32,000 nt of DNA from Pseudomonadota bacterium (GCA_022560695.1 JADFSP010000023.1:1-32000); one strand, 5' to 3'. Counted from the first letter of the stretch, positions 14,728-22,947 are shown. Notes: generated from the sequence alone by a model not told the origin. Program-made: numbers and translations.

Positions 14728-16326
14728 TCAAAGCCGCCAGGCTGCTTCACCCGTTGAAATATAGACGCCACCTTCTCGCCGCGGGTCAGCAGCGGCCTCG
14801 AAGCCGCGGTGTCTGTCGAAACTCGCGGCGCCGACGCCGCCGAAATACATGTTGATCTCGGGATAAACCTGTAACGGCAGGTCGACATCCGGCAGCTCCA
14901 GCCCGGCCTCTGCAGCCAGGCGGTCGCTCTCGCCACTCGTGTCGACGTGAATGCGAGGGTGCGCGACTGCTTCCGCGAGCGGCATGTCCATCTGCAGCGC
15001 GTTGACGAGAAACTGGTGCAAGGCCGTGGTGATTCGATCAGCACCGGGCGAGCCGATCGCCAGGATGGTGTCACCGCGGCGCGCGACACTCGGAGCCATG
15101 TTCGATGGCAGGCGCGCGCCGATGGGTCCGGCATCGAGGCCGCGCCGGTTCAGTTCGAGTTCGCCGAGACAATTGTTCAGCCAGAGTCCCGTGCCGCGCG
15201 GCATTTCGCCGGAGCCGTAACCCGACGACGCGGTTATCGCACACGCGGTGCCTTCGTCATCGACGGCCGAAGTGTGCACCGTTGACGCTGACGACCATTG
15301 CGTGAGGAGGCGGCCGCTGCGTGCGGCGTCGATCATCCGGGTGGCTTCCGCGCCGACATCATCTGCCAGGTCGAGGCGGCGCTTACGATAGTTCAGGCAC
15401 GCATGCTGCACAGCAATCAGGCGCGCGAGCGAATCCCGGTCCCATCGGCGCGCCGGCTGCCTGGCGAATGCCGTAAGCATTGCCGCGAGCACGGCACCGC
15501 CGACGGCGGGCGGCGGATTGCTGGCAATGGTCCATGCCGCAATTTCGGACTGCAGGGATGGCCTCTCGATGGCCTGGTAATGTTTGAGGTCATCGGCCGT
15601 CAACATCCCGCCTCGTGCGCGCACGTGCGATGTCATGGCCACGCCCAGTTCGCCCTCATAAAAGGCGCGTGCGCCGTCATCGGCTATGGCTGACAGGCTG
15701 TCGGCAAGATGCGGAATGATGATCGTGGCGCCCGGCTGACGCAGCGTGCCATCCGTGTCGTGCAGCGCGTGATATCCGTCGTCGCTGCGGCCAAATATGC
15801 ACTTACCCGAGTAGCCGAGGTAGTAATGACAGGCGGCCGACAATGGAAAGCCGTCTCGCGCGGCCCTGATGGAGGGGACGAAAACATCGCGCCAGCTCGC
15901 CTTGCCGTAGCGTTGCCACGCACACTCGATGGCCGCCGGCGTGCCGGGAACGGCAACAGCGCCGGCGCCGGCGAGCGTGGAAATGCCGCCGCCGTATTCC
16001 ATTGCCACGACTTCGGTACCCTGGCCACGTTGTGCGCGTGGCAGGCCTCGGCCCGGTATCGCAACGTTGCCGTCGATCGTGACCGGCTCCTCGCCGGCGC
16101 GCCACACCGTGACGTAGGCGCCGCCAGCCATTGCGCAAACGCCTGGCTCGGAATTCATGGCCAACAGTGCGGCTGCGAGCGCGCAGTCGACAGCGTTGCC
16201 ACCGAGGGCGGCCACTTCAGCGGCCGCATCTGCCGCTAATTGCGAAGTGGTTGCGACGGCGATTCTGGTCACAAGTGCGATATTGGCATCGGCTGGCCAC
16301 GTCCCGGAACGCGCCGATATTCTCAC
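14728..16326 (-). CDS. Gamma-glutamyltransferase family protein
   Basis: This Ntn-hydrolase family protein self-cleaves before a catalytic threonine and hydrolyses or transfers gamma-glutamyl groups, for example of glutathione. The nucleophile is probably the Thr of STVHTSAVDDEGT. Other family blocks are ALGGNAVDCALAAALLAMNSEPGVCAMAGGA near the N-terminus, GAVAVPGTPAAIECAWQRYG, PPAVGGAVLAAML, LWLNNCLGE, NMAPSVA and IGSPGADRI. No signal peptide is evident, so it may be cytoplasmic, unlike E. coli Ggt. The start is uncertain: GTG 16326 has GGTGGG six bases upstream (532 residues), GTG 16272 would start at the conserved part, and ATG 16419 has no ribosome binding site. pdxH follows 54 bp downstream. 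Confidence 0.85.
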   Translation of the reverse strand: MRISARSGTWPADANIALVTRIAVATTSQLAADAAAEVAALGGNAVDCALAAALLAMNSEPGVCAMAGGAYVTVWRAGEEPVTIDGNVAIPGRGLPRAQRGQGTEVVAMEYGGGISTLAGAGAVAVPGTPAAIECAWQRYGKASWRDVFVPSIRAARDGFPLSAACHYYLGYSGKCIFGRSDDGYHALHDTDGTLRQPGATIIIPHLADSLSAIADDGARAFYEGELGVAMTSHVRARGGMLTADDLKHYQAIERPSLQSEIAAWTIASNPPPAVGGAVLAAMLTAFARQPARRWDRDSLARLIAVQHACLNYRKRRLDLADDVGAEATRMIDAARSGRLLTQWSSASTVHTSAVDDEGTACAITASSGYGSGEMPRGTGLWLNNCLGELELNRRGLDAGPIGARLPSNMAPSVARRGDTILAIGSPGADRITTALHQFLVNALQMDMPLAEAVAHPRIHVDTSGESDRLAAEAGLELPDVDLPLQVYPEINMYFGGVGAASFDRHRGFEAAADPRREGGVYISTGEAAWRL

Positions 16327-16492
16327 GATTATCCCACCGTGGACAGTTCGCGAGCTGTTGCGCTGCAGGCCGCTGTTCACTCCGGGTTCAGAAATCAGGG
16401 CGCCGTTAACAAAAAACAAATGTTCGGGTTAAGTCACGGTTCATCCGCGCAACCCTATTCTGGGCCCGTACGTGTCGCAACCGGAGGTCGTC

Positions 16493-16879
16493 ATGAAGCA
16501 GCAAATTGCCATACTCATCTTGCTCGGCAGCCTGGCATTGGCGGCCGCGCCGCAGGTGAATGCGCATGGTTACGATCAGAATCGATACGATTCGGCTGGC
16601 CGTTATCGTGCGGAGATGCTCAGGGCCAAGCAAATGCCGCACTGGCTAAGGCACGACAAAGGGTTTCGCCACTGGTACCGGCAATCGTCGCTGCGGCGAA
16701 ATTATTTCCTCGCGTGGCCGCAATTGCTGGAGATCTATCGATGGGAGCGACGGTATTCGCCGCACCGATTTCGATATGAGCACTACGGTTACCGACATCG
16801 CGACTACGGCTGGTACCGACACTACTGGCGAAAATACGATGGCAGGCATCGCCGGGATGATCACTACCAATACCATTGA
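16493..16879 (+). CDS. Small secreted Tyr/Arg/His-rich protein of unknown function
   Basis: No family is recognised. The 128-residue product starts at ATG 16493 behind a strong GGAGG (16483-16487). It has a clear signal peptide (MKQQIAILILLGSLALAAAP, cleavage likely after VNA at about residue 24). The mature part is dominated by aromatic and basic residues: RYRAEMLRAKQMPHWLRHD, HWYRQSS, YFLAWPQLLEIYRWERRY and a C-terminal run rich in Y, H and R to the end (DDHYQYH). The composition suggests a cell-surface, nucleic-acid, metal or heme-binding protein, but this is only inference. It is isolated between the gamma-glutamyltransferase (divergent) and a perfect inverted repeat that begins nine bases after its stop. 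Confidence 0.7.
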   Translation: MKQQIAILILLGSLALAAAPQVNAHGYDQNRYDSAGRYRAEMLRAKQMPHWLRHDKGFRHWYRQSSLRRNYFLAWPQLLEIYRWERRYSPHRFRYEHYGYRHRDYGWYRHYWRKYDGRHRRDDHYQYH

Positions 16880-16887
16880 CGTATCGT

Positions 16888-16977
16888 GAAAGTGGGGTCG
16901 AACCGCAGTTTCGTATTTTTGCGCGGAAAGGCCGCGGTCCAGGACTTCAAAAAAAACTGCGGTTCGACCCCACTTTC
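16888..16977. repeat. Perfect 24-bp inverted repeat pair, REPIN-like
   Basis: The 24 bases at 16888-16911 are the exact reverse complement of 16954-16977, with 42 bp between them. The arm contains GTGGGGTCGAACCGCAG. The design of two inverted palindrome-type units close together is that of REPINs, the short elements mobilised by RAYT (TnpA-REP) transposases, and GTGGGGTC-type arms are, to my memory, common next to such genes. No RAYT gene is in the window. As RNA it would form a long hairpin between the small secreted protein gene and tyrA, and could attenuate read-through. Confidence 0.75.
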
Positions 16978-17020
16978 TGTAAAACGGTGATCTTTACCGA
17001 GTGCCGCGCGAGCTACGCCA

Positions 17021-18133
17021 ATGAGCCTTGATGACCTTCGCAAAAAACTATCCGCCATCGATCGGCAAATCGTGGAGTTGATTGCCGAGCGTCAACACAT
17101 CGTCGGCGAGGTTGGTCGCCGCAAGCAGAGGGCGGGTTCGGCGACGCGCGACTACGCACGCGAGAAGGACGTCATCGACATGGGTCGATCTCAGGCAGGC
17201 GAGCTCGGAATCGATCCGGATCTCGTTGAGAATATTCTCGCGACACTGATACGGTCATCGCTTGCCAGCCAGGAAAGGGATCGCATTATTGCCGAGGGGC
17301 AAGGCGATGGGCGGCGGGTGCTCGTCATTGGCGGCAACGGCAAGATGGGTGGATGGTTTGCGGAGTTTTTCGCGACGCAGGGATTCGCCACCACGATTGC
17401 AGATCCGACGGTCGAAGACGGACCGGGCCGGTTCCGGAAGTGGACCGACGCCGGCATCGACTATGACGTAATCGTTGTCGCCGCGCCGCTTGCGGTGTCC
17501 GGGAGAATTCTCGCGCAACTGGCAGTTCTCAAACCGCCAGGACTCATTTTTGATATCGGCTCACTCAAGACGCCGCTCGTCGACGGACTGCGTGAACTGC
17601 TCGAGGCGGGATGCCGCGTAACGTCAATGCACCCCATGTTCGGCCCGGATACCCGCCTCTTGTCTGGCCGTCACCTGATTTTTTGTGACGTCGGATCGCC
17701 CGAAGCCACGAGCGCGGCGAAGGAGATGTTCGCGGCGACAATGGTCGAGCACCTGGATATGGGGCTTGACGATCATGACCGGCTGATTTCCTACGTTTTG
17801 GGCCTCGCACACGCGCTGAACATCGCATTTTTCACGGCCCTGGCGGAAAGCGGCGAGGCGGCTCCCAAACTCGCACGCATGTCGTCGACGACATTCGACT
17901 CGCAGTTGCTGGTGTCGGAGACTGTGGCACAGGACAATCCACATCTGTACTTCGAAATTCAGCATCTCAACAAATTCGGCCTCGAGCCTCTGGATGCGCT
18001 TCTGGATGCAGCGCGCCGGATTCGGGAGCTTGTAGCTAGTGGCGACGAGGATGGCTTCGTCGAGCTGATGCAAAAAGGCCGCGACTACCTGGTACTGCGC
18101 CAAAGTGAAACTGAAGGGATCTGCGACTCGTGA
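17021..18133 (+). CDS. tyrA: Bifunctional chorismate mutase/prephenate dehydrogenase TyrA
   Basis: TyrA converts chorismate to prephenate and then oxidises it with NAD to 4-hydroxyphenylpyruvate in tyrosine synthesis. The 370-residue protein has the gammaproteobacterial fusion layout. Residues 1-90 are an AroQ-type mutase (LRKKLSAIDRQIVELIAER, RDYAREKDVI). From about residue 97 comes the dehydrogenase with the NAD motif RVLVIGGNGKMGGWFAEFF, FDIGSLKTPLVDGL, and the substrate loop SMHPMFGPDTRLLSG. The length matches E. coli TyrA (373). The start ATG at 17021 lies 43 bp after the inverted repeat. No tyrosine operator or attenuator was recognised. Confidence 0.95.
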   Translation: MSLDDLRKKLSAIDRQIVELIAERQHIVGEVGRRKQRAGSATRDYAREKDVIDMGRSQAGELGIDPDLVENILATLIRSSLASQERDRIIAEGQGDGRRVLVIGGNGKMGGWFAEFFATQGFATTIADPTVEDGPGRFRKWTDAGIDYDVIVVAAPLAVSGRILAQLAVLKPPGLIFDIGSLKTPLVDGLRELLEAGCRVTSMHPMFGPDTRLLSGRHLIFCDVGSPEATSAAKEMFAATMVEHLDMGLDDHDRLISYVLGLAHALNIAFFTALAESGEAAPKLARMSSTTFDSQLLVSETVAQDNPHLYFEIQHLNKFGLEPLDALLDAARRIRELVASGDEDGFVELMQKGRDYLVLRQSETEGICDS

Positions 18134-18235
18134 AGCAGTTTAGCGCTGCGGGCTCCCGGGATTGACGATCAGTCGGACGACGCGGGCCGCCGAATCTGGT
18201 AAAAGAATCGGCTTCTGACAGGAGGACTCCGGGGC

Positions 18236-19345
18236 ATGCAATCCGTCGAGGAACTCACGGCCGATCTCGAATTAAGGCGACGTCAGCTCGATGAGCTAAC
18301 CGCCGAAGTCGCGCTCAACGACGACAAGATGCGCCGATCGCAGCAGCGTGAACTGCGCCTGCTGCAAGCCACGGATCTTGGCTCGCTGCTGGAAGAAATG
18401 ATCGGTGGTTTACGTGAGAGTTATCGCCTCAAGTATGTCAGTGTCGTTCTGTGCGATCCCGACCACGATATTCGTCACTTGCTATTGGCGTCCGGGACAC
18501 CGGCCGAATCATTTCCCAGGCTGGTGATGGTCGAATCGTTGACGGGGCTCGCGCCGCAATACGTCGCGTTGTGCCGGCCGTGGCTCGGCGACTATGCCAC
18601 TTGCGACCATCAGCTGATCTTCCCGGATACGTCGGGTATCGCGACGGTCGCCATGATTCCACTGATATTTCGCGGCAACCTCATTGGCAGCATCAATCTC
18701 GGCAGTGACGATGCGCAACGATTTACACGGGAACATGCCAGCGATTTCCTGGCACATCTGGGCATCATCGGGTCGTTCTGCATCGAAAACGGCCTGAATC
18801 GTGCGCGCCTCTTGCGCAGTGGTTTCACGGACGTGCTGACCGGCTGGCATAACCGGCGTTACCTGCAAGTTCGCCTGAAAGAGGAACTGGCGCGCGCCTG
18901 CCGGGACGGCAGCAACCTGGTCTGCCTGATGCTCGACATCGATCATTTCAAGCAAGTCAACGATACCTGGGGACATGCGGCCGGGGACGCCGTATTGCAG
19001 GAGTTGGCACAACGCGTGGAAGCCCAGGTTCGTGCGAGCGATGTTGCGGCACGATACGGCGGAGAGGAGTTCGTCGTGCTGTTGCCGAACACGGATGACG
19101 AGGCGGGAGCGAGGCTCGCCGAAAGAATACGTGCCGCCGTCTCGGCGACGCCGATCGAGCTGCCCGGCGGGGAGTCCGTGCGCATCACCGCATCGATAGG
19201 AATCGCAGGCATTGCACCGGACAAAGACGAGACGGATCTCAAGACGATCGGTGACTCATTGATCGCGCGCGCGGATGTCGCGCTATACAGCGCCAAAACG
19301 GCGGGCCGCAACAAGGTTGTTGCGGGTGCCGGGTATGCCGGCTAA
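18236..19345 (+). CDS. GAF (DUF484-like)-GGDEF diguanylate cyclase
   Basis: This cytoplasmic enzyme probably makes cyclic di-GMP from two GTP. The 369-residue protein begins with a coiled coil (about 1-45). A GAF/DUF484-like sensor domain follows (about 48-185, including YVSVVLCDPDHDIRHL and SGIATVAMIPLIFRGNLIGSI), then a GGDEF domain (about 195-360). The active-site signature is GGEEF at 275-279, with a complete inhibitory site RASD at 266-269, five residues before it as in feedback-regulated cyclases. LDIDHFKQVNDTWGHAAGD supplies the metal and substrate residues. No transmembrane segment is seen. AGGAGG lies ten bases before the ATG. Its stop codon overlaps the btuC stop on the opposite strand. 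Confidence 0.92.
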   Translation: MQSVEELTADLELRRRQLDELTAEVALNDDKMRRSQQRELRLLQATDLGSLLEEMIGGLRESYRLKYVSVVLCDPDHDIRHLLLASGTPAESFPRLVMVESLTGLAPQYVALCRPWLGDYATCDHQLIFPDTSGIATVAMIPLIFRGNLIGSINLGSDDAQRFTREHASDFLAHLGIIGSFCIENGLNRARLLRSGFTDVLTGWHNRRYLQVRLKEELARACRDGSNLVCLMLDIDHFKQVNDTWGHAAGDAVLQELAQRVEAQVRASDVAARYGGEEFVVLLPNTDDEAGARLAERIRAAVSATPIELPGGESVRITASIGIAGIAPDKDETDLKTIGDSLIARADVALYSAKTAGRNKVVAGAGYAG

Positions 19346-20325
19346 CGCCGAATTTGACTTCGGTTCATCAATAACAGGAACAGAGGCACGCCGATCGCTG
19401 CTGTCAGCGCGCCGACCGGCAATTGCCTGGGTGCGAGAATCGTTCGCGCCAGGGTGTCAGCGACAACGAGCAATGCGCCGCCGGCCAGTGCCGATGCCGG
19501 CACCACGACACGATGATCGCTGCCTGCCAGCAATCGGATCATGTGTGGCACAACGAGCCCGATAAAGCCGATGACGCCGACTGTCGTAACCGCAAGCCCG
19601 GTCGCGAGAGCCGTCACGATGAAAATCAGGTAACGAAAACCTTTGACCGGCAAGCCGACAATGGCTGCCTGCAGCTCGCCACGAGACAAGACGTTGAGGT
19701 GCCGCGCGGCCATCGTTGCGGCCATCGTCAATATCGCGAGCAACCACAGCGTGCGCGCTGGTTCGTAGGCAAAACTCAGGTCTCCCATGAGCCAGAACAG
19801 CATGCCACGCAGTTGCTGCTCCGGGCTCAGCGCGAGCAACAGCGTCGTCGCGGCGCTGAAGCCGGCGGCCAGGACGACACCGGTCAGCAACAGACGGGCC
19901 GGCGTCCACGTGCCGCTTCCATGGGCGATCGCGAAGACGAGCAAGGTCGCCGTCATCGCGCCGCCGAAGGCGGAGACATCGACGATCACGCTTGTCGCGC
20001 CGGCCAGCATTGCCAGCAACGCGGCAACCGCGGCGCCGCCGGAGCTGCCGAGAATATAGGGTTCGGCCAGTGGATTTCGCAACAACACCTGCATCAGCAC
20101 GCCGGCAACGGCCAGCAGGCCGCCGACGGAAAAGGCTGTCAGTGCTCGTGGCAGGCGAAGCTCGATCACCAGTGAGTGAATGTGTTCGGGTGCGTTGCCC
20201 TGCAGGGCTGCGATGCTCTGCGCGATACTGATTTCGGCGCTGCCGGTCGCCAGGGCCGCGAGAAAGGCGGCCAGGACAACGACGATTAATCCGGCAAGAA
20301 GAACGCCGGCGCGCCGGCTGAACAA
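19342..20325 (-). CDS. btuC: FecCD-family permease, probable vitamin B12 transporter BtuC
   Basis: This inner-membrane permease of 327 residues is hydrophobic throughout, with about ten transmembrane helices. It belongs to the BtuC/FecCD family: ELRLPRALTAFSVGGLLAVAG, MQVLLRNPLAEPYILGSSGGAA, GVIGFIGLVVPHMIRLLAGSDHR, and ARTILAPRQLPVGALTAAIGVPLFLLLM. PRxLTAxxVGxxLAxAG and GFIGLxxPHxxR are family hallmarks. The B12 role is inferred from the BtuF and BtuD-like proteins elsewhere in the window. The start is TTG 20325, with GGGAGACGGAAT before it. It converges with the GGDEF gene (4-bp stop overlap) and diverges from rppH. No B12 riboswitch precedes it. Confidence 0.85.
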   Translation of the reverse strand: MFSRRAGVLLAGLIVVVLAAFLAALATGSAEISIAQSIAALQGNAPEHIHSLVIELRLPRALTAFSVGGLLAVAGVLMQVLLRNPLAEPYILGSSGGAAVAALLAMLAGATSVIVDVSAFGGAMTATLLVFAIAHGSGTWTPARLLLTGVVLAAGFSAATTLLLALSPEQQLRGMLFWLMGDLSFAYEPARTLWLLAILTMAATMAARHLNVLSRGELQAAIVGLPVKGFRYLIFIVTALATGLAVTTVGVIGFIGLVVPHMIRLLAGSDHRVVVPASALAGGALLVVADTLARTILAPRQLPVGALTAAIGVPLFLLLMNRSQIRR

Positions 20326-20394
20326 TTCCGTCTCCCGCAGCGATGACCGGTCACAGACCGATACTCCATTGCCAATAGGCTAAACAATGGCAGT

Positions 20395-20448
20395 CGACAC
20401 CACAAGAAGTGTTGTGTCGGTGCTCCGTCAATATCACGTTGACGGAGC
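20395..20448. repeat. Two adjacent palindromes between btuC and rppH
   Basis: The first hairpin pairs 20395-20404 with 20410-20419 (9 of 10). The second is perfect: GCTCCGTCAA (20422-20431) with TTGACGGAGC (20439-20448), loop of 7. The second unit is closely similar to the terminal arm of the inverted-repeat element at 28413-28439 (shared TCAATATCA and TTGACGGAG, then CTGG). It may be a dispersed repeat, or an operator for the two divergent genes. Confidence 0.65.
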
Positions 20449-20534
20449 GCTGGAGGCGAAAGTGGACCGACGGCGGTTCAACTAGCAGCGATTGGTGTAC
20501 AGTTGATGGCAGTTGGGTTTCGATTACGGTTGCA

Positions 20535-21110
20535 ATGAGCGGCGACTGGATAGATGACGAGGGATTCCGCGCTAACGTCGGAATTATCCTGTTGAACGCA
20601 GACGGCAAGTTGATGCTGGCGGGTCGCGTGGGCAGCAGGGGCTGGCAATTTCCTCAGGGCGGCATGCTTGTCGGCGAAGATCCGGAACAGGCGATGTTTC
20701 GTGAACTTCGCGAAGAAGTCGGCCTCGCGGCAGAAGATGTCGAGGTACTGGGCGTTACGCGGGACTGGATACGATACCGGCTGCCCAAGAAATATGTCCG
20801 CCACAAGAGCATGCCTTTGTGCATTGGCCAGAAGCAGCGGTGGTTCATGCTGCGCCTCGTGGCACCCACCGATAGCCTGCGTTTCGATCTTTGCGATCAG
20901 CCGGAATTTGATCGTGTTCGCTGGGTGGACTTCTGGCGGCCTGTCAACGAAGTCATTTACTTCAAGCGGCGCGTGTATGCCAGGGCCCTGCACGAGCTCG
21001 GATCCACTGCCTATCCGCAAGGACTGCCGCCCAGGCCGCGTTGGTGGCCGAAGCGCTGGCGTACCGTGTTCGACAAGGACATCGCCACGATGCAGCCGGG
21101 CAGTGCCTGA
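20535..21110 (+). CDS. rppH: RNA pyrophosphohydrolase RppH
   Basis: RppH removes pyrophosphate from the 5' end of triphosphorylated mRNA, opening it to RNase E decay. The 191-residue protein begins MSGDWIDDEGFRANVGIIL, the conserved start of the family, which selects ATG 20535 over a longer open frame that runs through the upstream palindromes. The Nudix box is GGMLVGEDPEQAMFRELREE followed by VGL, with the REEVG catalytic glutamates intact. WIRYRLPKKYVR, CIGQKQRWFML and the late VIYFKRRVYARAL segment match E. coli RppH. It abuts hemJ, with stops back to back. Confidence 0.95.
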   Translation: MSGDWIDDEGFRANVGIILLNADGKLMLAGRVGSRGWQFPQGGMLVGEDPEQAMFRELREEVGLAAEDVEVLGVTRDWIRYRLPKKYVRHKSMPLCIGQKQRWFMLRLVAPTDSLRFDLCDQPEFDRVRWVDFWRPVNEVIYFKRRVYARALHELGSTAYPQGLPPRPRWWPKRWRTVFDKDIATMQPGSA

Positions 21111-21539
21111 TCAATACGGCTTAAGAACGGCCAGCAATACGATTCCGAGCAGGAGAATGCCCGGAATCTCGTTGAACCAGCGCAGCCACTTCGTATCCTG
21201 GATCGATTTCGCGTCGCGCAGAACGCTGATCCAGCAGTGGCAGCGGTAGTGAAAGACGAGTAAGCCAGCTACCAACGCCAATTTCAGATGCAGCCACGTA
21301 GCCTGCAGCAATATCTGCTGCGCAAAAAGAAGCCATGCGCCGAAAGCGATGGTGAGCAGGGCGCCGAGCGTCATGATTGCGAACAGGCGCCTTTCCATGA
21401 CGGTGAATCGCTCACGGCTGACGGTATCACTCGCCTGCGCGTGATAGATGAACAGACGTGGCAGATAGAACAGGCCAGCGAACCAGGTCACCATGAAGGC
21501 GATATGCAGGGCTTTGAGCCAAGGATAGTAAGTGCCCAT
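21111..21539 (-). CDS. hemJ: Protoporphyrinogen IX oxidase HemJ (CopD-like membrane protein)
   Basis: HemJ is an inner-membrane heme protein that oxidises protoporphyrinogen IX late in heme synthesis, in bacteria without HemG or HemY. The 142-residue product has four hydrophobic helices and the family start MGTYYPWLKALHIAFMVTWF followed by AGLFYLPRLFIYH, with the conserved histidine in KALHIAF and the RLFIYH segment, and WLHLKLALV further on. The ATG at 21539 is chosen because the protein family begins there; an ATG four codons upstream is possible. It is divergent from the DUF6776 gene, with 199 bp between them holding no gene. Confidence 0.85.
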   Translation of the reverse strand: MGTYYPWLKALHIAFMVTWFAGLFYLPRLFIYHAQASDTVSRERFTVMERRLFAIMTLGALLTIAFGAWLLFAQQILLQATWLHLKLALVAGLLVFHYRCHCWISVLRDAKSIQDTKWLRWFNEIPGILLLGIVLLAVLKPY

Positions 21540-21738
21540 GTCTCTTTGCATACGAATGAAAACGGGCAACCAGTGTGCACGATGATTCCGGAGTCGGCCA
21601 GCCCGGCATGCCGGCGCCGGCCGGCTCGCAGACTGTGAACTGTGTTGTGCCCCGGTGTCTGTAAACGTGATCTGCTGCACTTCTGTTTGTGGATGGTCCC
21701 GCGTAACATAACGTCTTTGCAGGGACAGAAGAGACAGC

Positions 21739-22458
21739 GTGGCCAGATACTCACCATTACAGCGGCACGGCCTGGTGCGCACCTGGATGTCGCGCGCTGT
21801 AGTAGCCGCGCTGCTCATCGCGTGCAGCTACCTGGTGTACGAATTCGGCCGGATACAGGCTGGCTATAATGTTGTGAACGCGGCTTTCGAGCGCCAGGAC
21901 TTCGCAGCCGAAATTGACGACCTTGAAGACGAAGTAATCGCCCTCAAAGAACAGATTACACTTCTCGAGACGCACCGGGACATCAAGAGCGAGGCGTATC
22001 GGGATATCGAGGCAAGCCTCACTGAATTACAGACCAGGATCCAGGAGCAACGCGACGACATAGCTTTTTATCGCGGCATCGTATCGCCAGCCGATGGCAA
22101 ATCCGGGCTGCGTGTGCAGAACTTACGCCTGACCCGAGGTACGGCAGAGCGCGAATACAACATCCGCCTGGTGCTGGTACAGGCGAAGCAACACGACCGC
22201 AAGGTGTCCGGTGACGTCAACCTGAGCATTGCCGGTAACCAGAACGGTGTCGAGACGACGTACACGTACGCGCAGCTGTTGTCGGACAAAACGCAGAAAA
22301 AGTGGAGTTTTTCGTTTCGTTATTTTCAGGACTTTGAGCGGCTGGTCGTGCTGCCGGACGGCTTTACGCCCGAACGGGTAAATATCGAGGTGCGGTCGAG
22401 AACCCGGTCGATCGCGAGTATTAAAGAAAGTTTTTCCTGGACAATCAGCCAGGGCTGA
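21739..22458 (+). CDS. DUF6776-family single-pass coiled-coil protein
   Basis: The 239-residue protein has an N-terminal transmembrane helix (about residues 18-37, MSRAVVAALLIACSYLVYEF), a long coiled coil (about 50-115), and a C-terminal beta-rich domain (GLRVQNLRLTRG through ERVNIEVRSR). This is the architecture of the family I know as DUF6776, of unknown function, which typically precedes bactofilin and erpA genes. Topology suggests a periplasmic coiled coil. The start is GTG 21739, with AGAAGAGA before it. The bactofilin gene begins 37 bp downstream, so a structural partnership at the cell wall is plausible, but this is inference from context. Confidence 0.82.
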   Translation: MARYSPLQRHGLVRTWMSRAVVAALLIACSYLVYEFGRIQAGYNVVNAAFERQDFAAEIDDLEDEVIALKEQITLLETHRDIKSEAYRDIEASLTELQTRIQEQRDDIAFYRGIVSPADGKSGLRVQNLRLTRGTAEREYNIRLVLVQAKQHDRKVSGDVNLSIAGNQNGVETTYTYAQLLSDKTQKKWSFSFRYFQDFERLVVLPDGFTPERVNIEVRSRTRSIASIKESFSWTISQG

Positions 22459-22495
22459 TAATTGCGCTGCGGGACGCAGCATTCTGGAGGCATAG

Positions 22496-22921
22496 ATGTT
22501 TGGTCGAAAGCAACGCAGGCACACGGTAGTCGAGACATTGGTTGGCGCGAATACGCAGATCAAGGGAGACCTGCACTTCACGGGCGGTTGCCACGTGGAT
22601 GGCTTGGTCAATGGCAACATCTCTGCCGATGCGGACAGCCACTCGGCGCTTAGCATCAGCGAAGAGGGTAACGTCGATGGGGGCGTCACAGTACCTTATA
22701 TTGTGTTAAACGGAATTGTCAGGGGCGACGTCTTCGCCAATCAGCGCGTCGAGCTCGGCCCGACGGCACGCGTCATCGGTAATGTGTACTATAATCTGAT
22801 CGAGATGGCGATCGGTGCGGAAATCAACGGCAAGCTCGTGCACCAGCCCCAGGGACAGGTGCCACTGCTCGAGCAAACGGCGCGCATTGACGAGTCGGCA
22901 GCCGTCGCAAGCGAAGTTTGA
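22496..22921 (+). CDS. Bactofilin (polymer-forming cytoskeletal protein)
   Basis: Bactofilins are small beta-helical proteins that polymerise without nucleotide and scaffold cell-wall or polar machinery. The 141-residue protein has the central bactofilin domain (about 20-115): VETLVGANTQIKGDLHF, GCHVDGLVNGNI, EGNVDGGVTV, NGIVRGDVFANQRVELG, ARVIGNVYYNLIEMAIGAEI and NGKLVH, with the regular G-V/I spacing of stacked strands. Short flexible ends flank it. GGAGG lies six bases before ATG 22496. It sits between the DUF6776 gene and erpA on the same strand and is probably cotranscribed with them. Confidence 0.92.
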   Translation: MFGRKQRRHTVVETLVGANTQIKGDLHFTGGCHVDGLVNGNISADADSHSALSISEEGNVDGGVTVPYIVLNGIVRGDVFANQRVELGPTARVIGNVYYNLIEMAIGAEINGKLVHQPQGQVPLLEQTARIDESAAVASEV

Positions 22922-22947
22922 GTCCCTGTTATTAAGGATTTGTTCAA

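Noticed and set aside
16327..16419. Gamma-glutamyltransferase start at ATG 16419
   Set aside because: It has no ribosome binding site and the added residues do not look like a signal peptide or family sequence.
20409..20534. Upstream extension of rppH
   Set aside because: RppH homologues begin at the DDEGFRANVG segment; the extension is translated from the palindromes.
20326..20534. Cobalamin riboswitch upstream of btuC
   Set aside because: No B12 box or GCTGCCCCCGCA-type core is present in this gap; only the palindromes are seen.
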